Positions 32,558-36,689 of a DNA stretch of 36,689 nucleotides are shown here, one piece after another. The position numbers and the translations under genes are program-made. Origin of the DNA: Betaproteobacteria bacterium. Its GTDB lineage: Bacteria > Pseudomonadota > Gammaproteobacteria > Burkholderiales > Ferrovaceae. Positions within the stretch are counted from its first letter, which is position 1. Each line of letters opens with the position of its first letter. Where the stretch lies: assembly GCA_028868905.1 (NCBI GenBank), contig JAGWTQ010000011.1:1-36689 (forward strand). Reading direction: 5' to 3'. The notes under the pieces are model-generated. The model was not told the origin of the DNA. It saw only the letters and a program-made list of their open reading frames with translations, and made no database searches.

Positions 32558-33403
32558 TCAGGCCTGAAGGTCCCGAATCCTCTCCATGTATACGATGGAG
32601 GGGTAGGTCCGGAGATCTTCGAAAATCCGATAGCCGCGCATGTTTTCGTCGCTTTTTTCCTGCTTGTCCTTGGCCAGGTCAACTTGCTGCCGCTCCCACA
32701 TCTTCGCCACTTGTGACTTGCTGTCGGCCAGATTGCCGAAGGTGATAGCAGAAGTCGGACAGGCTTGCGCGCAAGCAGTGGTGACTTCGCCGTCCTCCAC
32801 CCTCCGTCCTTCGGTGCGCGCCCGGTTCTTGGCTTCTACCAAGCGTTGCACGCAAAAAGTGCATTTTTCCATCACCCCTTTGCTGCGCACCGTCACATCC
32901 GGGTTGAGCTGCTGCTCCAGTGGATTGGGCCACGCGCGTTCGGGATACTGCCACCAGTTGAAATAGCGCACTTTGTAGGGACAGTTGGCCGAACAGTAGC
33001 GCGAACCGATGCAGCGGTTGTAAACCTGCGAGTTCAGTCCGTCGGGCGTATGGTGCGTGGCCCCGACAGGGCAAACCACTTCGCACGGTGCCGATTCGCA
33101 CTGCTGGCACAGCATCGGCAGGAACTGGGCTCCGCGGTCCGGAAATTTGGGCAACTCGTCGCCTTCACCCCAGTAACGCTCGATCCGGATCCAGTGCATG
33201 GCCTGCCCTTTGGAGAATGCTTCCTTGCCCACAACAGGCAGGTTGTTCTCTGCATAGCAGGCCGTTGTGCAGGCATTGCATCCCGTGCAGGCATCCAGGT
33301 CGATGACCATGGCCCACTTGTAGTCCTTGTCCTTGTATTGGTCTTCGTAGGGACGCTTGACCCGAAGCGTAGACCAATTCTTGATCAGGTTACTGAGCGA
33401 CAC
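32558..33403 (-). CDS. actB2: alternative complex III iron-sulfur subunit ActB2
   Basis: A 281-residue NrfC/DmsB-type ferredoxin subunit with four Cys groups: CTGCNACTTAC, CQQCESAPCEVVC, CIGSRYCSANCPYKVR and CTFCVQRL with CAQACP. These would hold three [4Fe-4S] and one [3Fe-4S] cluster, as in known ACIII. The start is GTG at 33401-33403 with AAGGAG seven bases upstream; a TTG at 33421 lies before that site and is unlikely. It overlaps actB1 by 14 bases. In many lineages ActB1 and ActB2 are one fused polypeptide; here they are split. Confidence 0.94.
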   Translation of the reverse strand: MSLSNLIKNWSTLRVKRPYEDQYKDKDYKWAMVIDLDACTGCNACTTACYAENNLPVVGKEAFSKGQAMHWIRIERYWGEGDELPKFPDRGAQFLPMLCQQCESAPCEVVCPVGATHHTPDGLNSQVYNRCIGSRYCSANCPYKVRYFNWWQYPERAWPNPLEQQLNPDVTVRSKGVMEKCTFCVQRLVEAKNRARTEGRRVEDGEVTTACAQACPTSAITFGNLADSKSQVAKMWERQQVDLAKDKQEKSDENMRGYRIFEDLRTYPSIVYMERIRDLQA

Positions 33404-35618
33404 GTGTAATCTCCTTCGCAAGTTCAGCCTGGTCGGCCGCCATGGTGACTACCAGTTTGCGGCCCTGTTGCAGCGTGGTGGGCCCTTCATCCTTGACCAT
33501 CTTGGCGTTTTCCCCGGTTTTTTTGATGATCACCCGGGTGGCGTACATCGCAAGTTCACCCGTCTGTTCCTCAAAGTTTGGATCAAGAATCTTGAAGGGG
33601 TTGACCCCAATGCCATCGGCGTAGCGCCCGTACCCTGTATGGCCTTGTCCGAGCGGCATCGAAATCGTATCTGGCTGGATGCCGGGAAACAGATAAGCCT
33701 TGGCTCGAACGGATCCCGTGGTGGACTGCACTTCAAGCACGTCACCTTCGCGGATTTGCATCTGAACCGCTGTTGTCGGATGAATTTCCACCCAGGAGTC
33801 CCAGGCCACGGAAGTCAGCGGGTCCGGCGATTCCTGCAGCCAGGGCAAATTGGCGTGACGACCATCGCGCAGGTCAGCCCTCACGGAGGGCACAAAGTAG
33901 AACGGATACTGCATCCCGGTTTCGGCAGCCTGCGGCGCACCGACCTTGATTGCAGACACCTTGGCGTCGATCTGCGCCGCAGGCAAATCAAGGTCAAGCA
34001 CGCCATTGCGCAGTGCATCTTCCCAGAAGTTGTCGTCGCTCTCTTTGGACTTGAATACCGGCTTGGCCTTGAGCACGGCTGTCTTGATGTACGAGTAATA
34101 ATCGGGGAACGCCTTGTAGGCGTCGGGTTTGCGCTGCTTGAGCAGATCGACCAGGATATCGCCAAAACCCTTGGTCTCGGGATACAGCTTCTCCATCAAC
34201 GGCTGCTGGATCATCAGTTCCACGCCGGCGGGTTGGTAACCTGCCACATGCGTACCAAAGTCCTCTAGGGGCGAGAGTAGCGGCAATACCAGATCGCACT
34301 GGCGGGCCGTTTCATCCAGCTGCGTTGTGAACGCCACCTTGAAAGGCACCTTGCTCATGTTGCTTGCAAAGGGAACAAAGGTGGGGGCCGTAAATGCCGG
34401 GTTGCAGCCCGCAATCAGCAGGGCCTGGCATTTTCCGGCTGACATCGCCTGGTTAAGCCGGGTCAGGGCCGCATAGCTTCCAGAAACCGGGCTCAGTTGC
34501 GGGAAAGGATGATTGGCTTGTCCCTGCAGCGTTTTTCCACGGTTGTCCAGAATCAGGTTCAGCAAATGAATCGCGGTTGCATTGCTGAAGCCACGCACAT
34601 GACCTTCCGCTGATGGCCCGGACAGAACCAGGCTCGGGGACTTTTCCCACAACAGGCTCGCAATGTGCGGGATGGCGTCGGCACTGATGCCCGTGATTTC
34701 AGCCACCGTTTCCTTGTCGTAGGGTTTGAGCGCAGCAGCCAGTTCCTGGGAAATGCTGTGGGCATATTCCGGATGTTGCAACAGGCTGTGGGCTATGCCC
34801 AGCGCAAGCACTCCTTCCGTCCCGGGTCGAATCGCATACCACCGGTCGGCGTTGGCTCCCGTGAGCGTCATGCGGGGCTCGACCTGGATCAGGGTGCCGC
34901 GCGGCGCCTTGCGAAAACGCGCATATTGGGCGGCCATGTGGACCGGGGAGGGTCCGGTCCCAAGGAAGTCGTTTCCGAAGGAAAGGATGAGGCGCGCCTT
35001 GTCGATCTGCAGGACTGGCTGCTCCACGCCATAGACGGCCTTGCTGGCTTCGTGCCCCACGGCAGGCGACAGGGCGTCGTAAACCACATGGTTTGTGGAG
35101 CCAAAGCTTTCCAGGAAATTTGCCAGCAGCACTTTCTGGTGACCGCTGACTTCTCCGGTCAGAAAAGCAATCTGTTCGCCCGTCAGGGAACTGCCGGATC
35201 CCAGGCGGGCCGTCAAAACGCCCATTGCCTTTTCCCAGGACACCGCCTTGAGCGCATCCCCTTCACGAAGCATGGGTTTGGTCAGACGATCGGGATTGTA
35301 ATGCACCTGAACGGCCGCCTGCCCCAAACCGCAGATTTTGCCGCCGCTGATTACCGACTTCGGATTGCCTTCCAGTTTAAGCACACGTCCTTCACGCACG
35401 CGCCCCATGACACCGCAACCAGAGCCGCATTGTGCGCAGGTTGACGCGTAATAGACTCCAACACCCGGCACCACGAAATCTTCAGGCTGAACAAACGACT
35501 CCACCAGTTCAGCGCCAGACTCGATCGAGGTGTTTCCGCAACCCGCCAGAGTGGCTGCCGCGCCGCTGATTCCCAACACACGCAGAAAATCCCGGCGATC
35601 GATTTTGCTACTGCTCAT
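33390..35618 (-). CDS. actB1: alternative complex III molybdopterin-oxidoreductase-like subunit ActB1
   Basis: A 742-residue protein of the CISM molybdopterin fold. The N terminus has a twin-arginine-like RRDFLRVLGISGAAATLAGC, also a lipobox. An N-terminal CAQCGSGCGVMGR resembles the Fe-S binding site of the fold, though family members in ACIII lack a molybdenum cofactor. Later blocks include LILSFGNDFLGTGPSPVHMA, CNPAFTAPTFVPFA and the C-terminal VEIHPTTAVQMQIREGDVLEV. It lies 30 bases after actA and overlaps actB2. Confidence 0.93.
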   Translation of the reverse strand: MSSSKIDRRDFLRVLGISGAAATLAGCGNTSIESGAELVESFVQPEDFVVPGVGVYYASTCAQCGSGCGVMGRVREGRVLKLEGNPKSVISGGKICGLGQAAVQVHYNPDRLTKPMLREGDALKAVSWEKAMGVLTARLGSGSSLTGEQIAFLTGEVSGHQKVLLANFLESFGSTNHVVYDALSPAVGHEASKAVYGVEQPVLQIDKARLILSFGNDFLGTGPSPVHMAAQYARFRKAPRGTLIQVEPRMTLTGANADRWYAIRPGTEGVLALGIAHSLLQHPEYAHSISQELAAALKPYDKETVAEITGISADAIPHIASLLWEKSPSLVLSGPSAEGHVRGFSNATAIHLLNLILDNRGKTLQGQANHPFPQLSPVSGSYAALTRLNQAMSAGKCQALLIAGCNPAFTAPTFVPFASNMSKVPFKVAFTTQLDETARQCDLVLPLLSPLEDFGTHVAGYQPAGVELMIQQPLMEKLYPETKGFGDILVDLLKQRKPDAYKAFPDYYSYIKTAVLKAKPVFKSKESDDNFWEDALRNGVLDLDLPAAQIDAKVSAIKVGAPQAAETGMQYPFYFVPSVRADLRDGRHANLPWLQESPDPLTSVAWDSWVEIHPTTAVQMQIREGDVLEVQSTTGSVRAKAYLFPGIQPDTISMPLGQGHTGYGRYADGIGVNPFKILDPNFEEQTGELAMYATRVIIKKTGENAKMVKDEGPTTLQQGRKLVVTMAADQAELAKEITRVAQ

Positions 35619-35648
35619 ACACGCTCTCCCTTGCTTGCCGGTTACGAA

Positions 35649-36275
35649 TCACTTGTGGCATTGCCAGCAGTCATTCGGCCCATTGCTCGTTTTCGTGGTA
35701 TTTGCACTTTCCAGATGGTCCTTCTGGTGGCAGCTGACACACCACCCCATGGAAAGCGCCTTGACGCGGCGGGCTGTGGTCATGGACCCCACATCGCCGT
35801 GGCAATAGCCACACACTTCGCGCACCGGCCGATGTTCGCGGAAATAAAAGCGCTGGATATGGCGTTCGTGATTGAAGCGCACGAAGTCCGGAAGGTCGTG
35901 AACCTTTTTCCAGGGAATAGGTTCTTTTTTCTCCCAGTATTCGAACAGTTTCTTGATGCGTGGCTTGTCCTTGACCGACTCGATCATCTTGTGACAACCC
36001 ATGCACTTGTCCAGTCGCGGAATGCCAGACACGTTGCTGCGACGGGCATAGGTATGGCAGTACATGCAATTGATGCCCATCTGCCCCGGTTCGGTACCCG
36101 CATGGGTTTTATGGGGGAATTCGATGGGCTGTTCGACGACCGGACCCAGAGCGTTAAACCCGTCATCCGTTTGGGAGCCAATCGGCCCGCCCTGGACAAA
36201 GGGTTCAGCCAAAGCAGCCGAGCACAAGCAACACAGCGACAGCCAGACTAAAATTTTTCTAACGTGAACTTTCAT
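35649..36275 (-). CDS. actA: alternative complex III pentaheme cytochrome c subunit ActA
   Basis: A 208-residue protein with a signal peptide (cleavage near AALA-E) and five CXXCH motifs: CMYCH, CMGCH, CGYCH, CVSCH and CWQCH, the last near the C terminus. The five-heme count and the first position in the operon define ActA, the electron relay subunit. ATG at 36273-36275 is preferred (AGG seven bases upstream); a GTG three codons earlier is possible. Confidence 0.94.
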   Translation of the reverse strand: MKVHVRKILVWLSLCCLCSAALAEPFVQGGPIGSQTDDGFNALGPVVEQPIEFPHKTHAGTEPGQMGINCMYCHTYARRSNVSGIPRLDKCMGCHKMIESVKDKPRIKKLFEYWEKKEPIPWKKVHDLPDFVRFNHERHIQRFYFREHRPVREVCGYCHGDVGSMTTARRVKALSMGWCVSCHQKDHLESANTTKTSNGPNDCWQCHK

Positions 36276-36545
36276 CCCAAGCACCTGTTTACAGAAAGAT
36301 CAACCGGCATCGGGCATCAGGTCGGCCGCACGCAAGGCTGCCACACACATCCCGCGAAGGGACGTGCTAGGGCCGCCAAAACACTCCCGCAGCGCACACC
36401 AGCACATCTCGCGGACGTACTGGGGGCGCAGGGACTGGACGGGCCGAAACCGTCAGCTTTATTCAGGCGTCGATGACCGATTGATCCGCAAACGGAAAAA
36501 ACCGGCCCGGATGTCACCCGAAAGGCAGCATCCGACGCCAGATAC
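36276..36545 (-). promoter_or_regulatory. upstream region of the act operon, no gene seen
   Basis: A 270-base stretch before actA with no convincing ORF: short readings of 70-76 codons on both strands lack ribosome sites and family features. It should contain the act promoter, but I see no confident -35/-10 pair. The left part, near the gene, has TTGATC (minus strand) without a matching -10. No repeat array or RNA structure is apparent. Confidence 0.3.
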
Positions 36546-36575
36546 ACGAAAAGGCGCCTTGCGGCACCTTTTCGT
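36546..36575 (-). terminator. strong hairpin after the partial gene at the right edge
   Basis: ACGAAAAGG (36546-36554) pairs with CCTTTTCGT (36567-36575), with an inner GCC/GGC pair and TTGC loop separated by one C/A mismatch. It lies 17 bases beyond the stop of the edge gene and isolates it from the act operon. The A-rich and T-rich arms would allow termination in either direction. Confidence 0.65.
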
Positions 36576-36591
36576 CATTTAGAGCTTTATG

Positions 36592-36689
36592 TTATTTAGG
36601 CTTTGCGACAAACCCGTTGCAATAACAGGTCGGGCAGATTTCGTCGTCGCCGGGATACAGCTTGCATCCGTGAACGTGCCCTTTGTCAT
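36592..36689 (-). CDS. C-terminal end of an unknown Cys-rich protein (partial)
   Basis: Reading leftward from the window edge, 31 codons then TAA. The visible tail is GCKLYPGDDEICPTCYCNGF followed by VAKPK, with Cys in a C(x9)CPTCYC spacing that could bind zinc or iron. The gene continues outside the window; its family cannot be named from this. A terminator hairpin follows. Confidence 0.6.
   Translation of the reverse strand, partial: DKGHVHGCKLYPGDDEICPTCYCNGFVAKPK

Noticed and set aside
33404-33421. TTG start at 33421 for actB2.
   Set aside because: It precedes a perfect AAGGAG ribosome site that is spaced correctly for the GTG at 33401-33403.
14575-36275. Iron-oxidation porin-cytochrome genes (Cyc2, MtoAB) that might explain the ACIII-oxidase locus.
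   Set aside because: No outer-membrane porin or decaheme gene is present in the window; the electron donor cannot be deduced.
36264-36582. Short ORFs of 70-76 codons on both strands upstream of actA.
   Set aside because: No ribosome site, no family signal and atypical composition; treated as non-coding upstream region.
1-36689. Insertion sequences, integrases, CRISPR repeats or phage genes.
   Set aside because: No transposase or integrase motifs, no regularly spaced repeats and no recognisable phage genes were found on reading both strands.

Overview
The window is a compact, gene-dense stretch of a Gram-negative chromosome with moderately high G+C. It most resembles a betaproteobacterium. 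That rests on the dusB-fis-purH-purD order, the DUF2782-thrB-BPSS1780-type block and polA next to hemF. A Nitrosomonadales/Gallionellales-like aerobic chemolithotroph would fit the respiratory genes, but this is inference; no lineage marker such as 16S rRNA is present. No insertion sequences, CRISPR arrays or phage genes were seen.

Left third (1-14.6 kb), housekeeping. A tRNA-Ala(CGC) gene has the 3' end of a leftward operon running into it. That operon is an orphan [2Fe-2S] subunit gene, hemF (aerobic heme synthesis) and livH-livM-livG-livF (branched-chain amino-acid-type ABC transporter without a binding protein). Rightward follow polA, then dusB-fis-purH-purD (tRNA modification, nucleoid protein, purine synthesis). 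A leftward tsaC homologue comes next, then a rightward block: DUF2782 protein, thrB and a BPSS1780-type membrane protein.

Right two thirds (14.6-36.3 kb), one large electron-transport locus, nearly all leftward. From its promoter-proximal end (right) it holds: (a) a complete alternative complex III operon with ActB split, actA-actB1-actB2-actC-actD-actE-actF, a quinol:cytochrome c oxidoreductase; (b) a cbb3-like heme-copper oxidase with CcoN and an enlarged CcoO, no heme-bearing CcoP, a heme-less protein resembling the CcoP N-terminal anchor, and several tiny single-helix proteins, ending at a perfect hairpin; (c) an eleven-gene tightly overlapping accessory operon: small membrane proteins, a CcoS-like protein, a membrane-anchored monoheme cytochrome c, an SUMF1-fold protein, an MFS/spermidine-synthase-like fusion, CcoG, a second heme-less CcoP-like anchor and a lipoprotein; (d) a rightward pair, a 40-residue membrane peptide and a short heme-copper-oxidase-like protein; (e) a second SUMF1-fold protein with a SCO copper chaperone.

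Inferred working model: quinol is oxidised by ACIII, electrons pass through the ActA/ActE hemes and possibly the anchored cytochrome c to the CcoNO-type oxidase, and SCO, CcoG and the CcoS-like protein assemble its copper/heme centre. The unusual subunit set suggests a specialised ACIII-oxidase supercomplex. This, with the heme-less CcoP-like proteins, truncated oxidase-like protein and non-catalytic SUMF1 proteins, is the most novel content of the window. The far right edge holds the last codons of a Cys-rich leftward gene.
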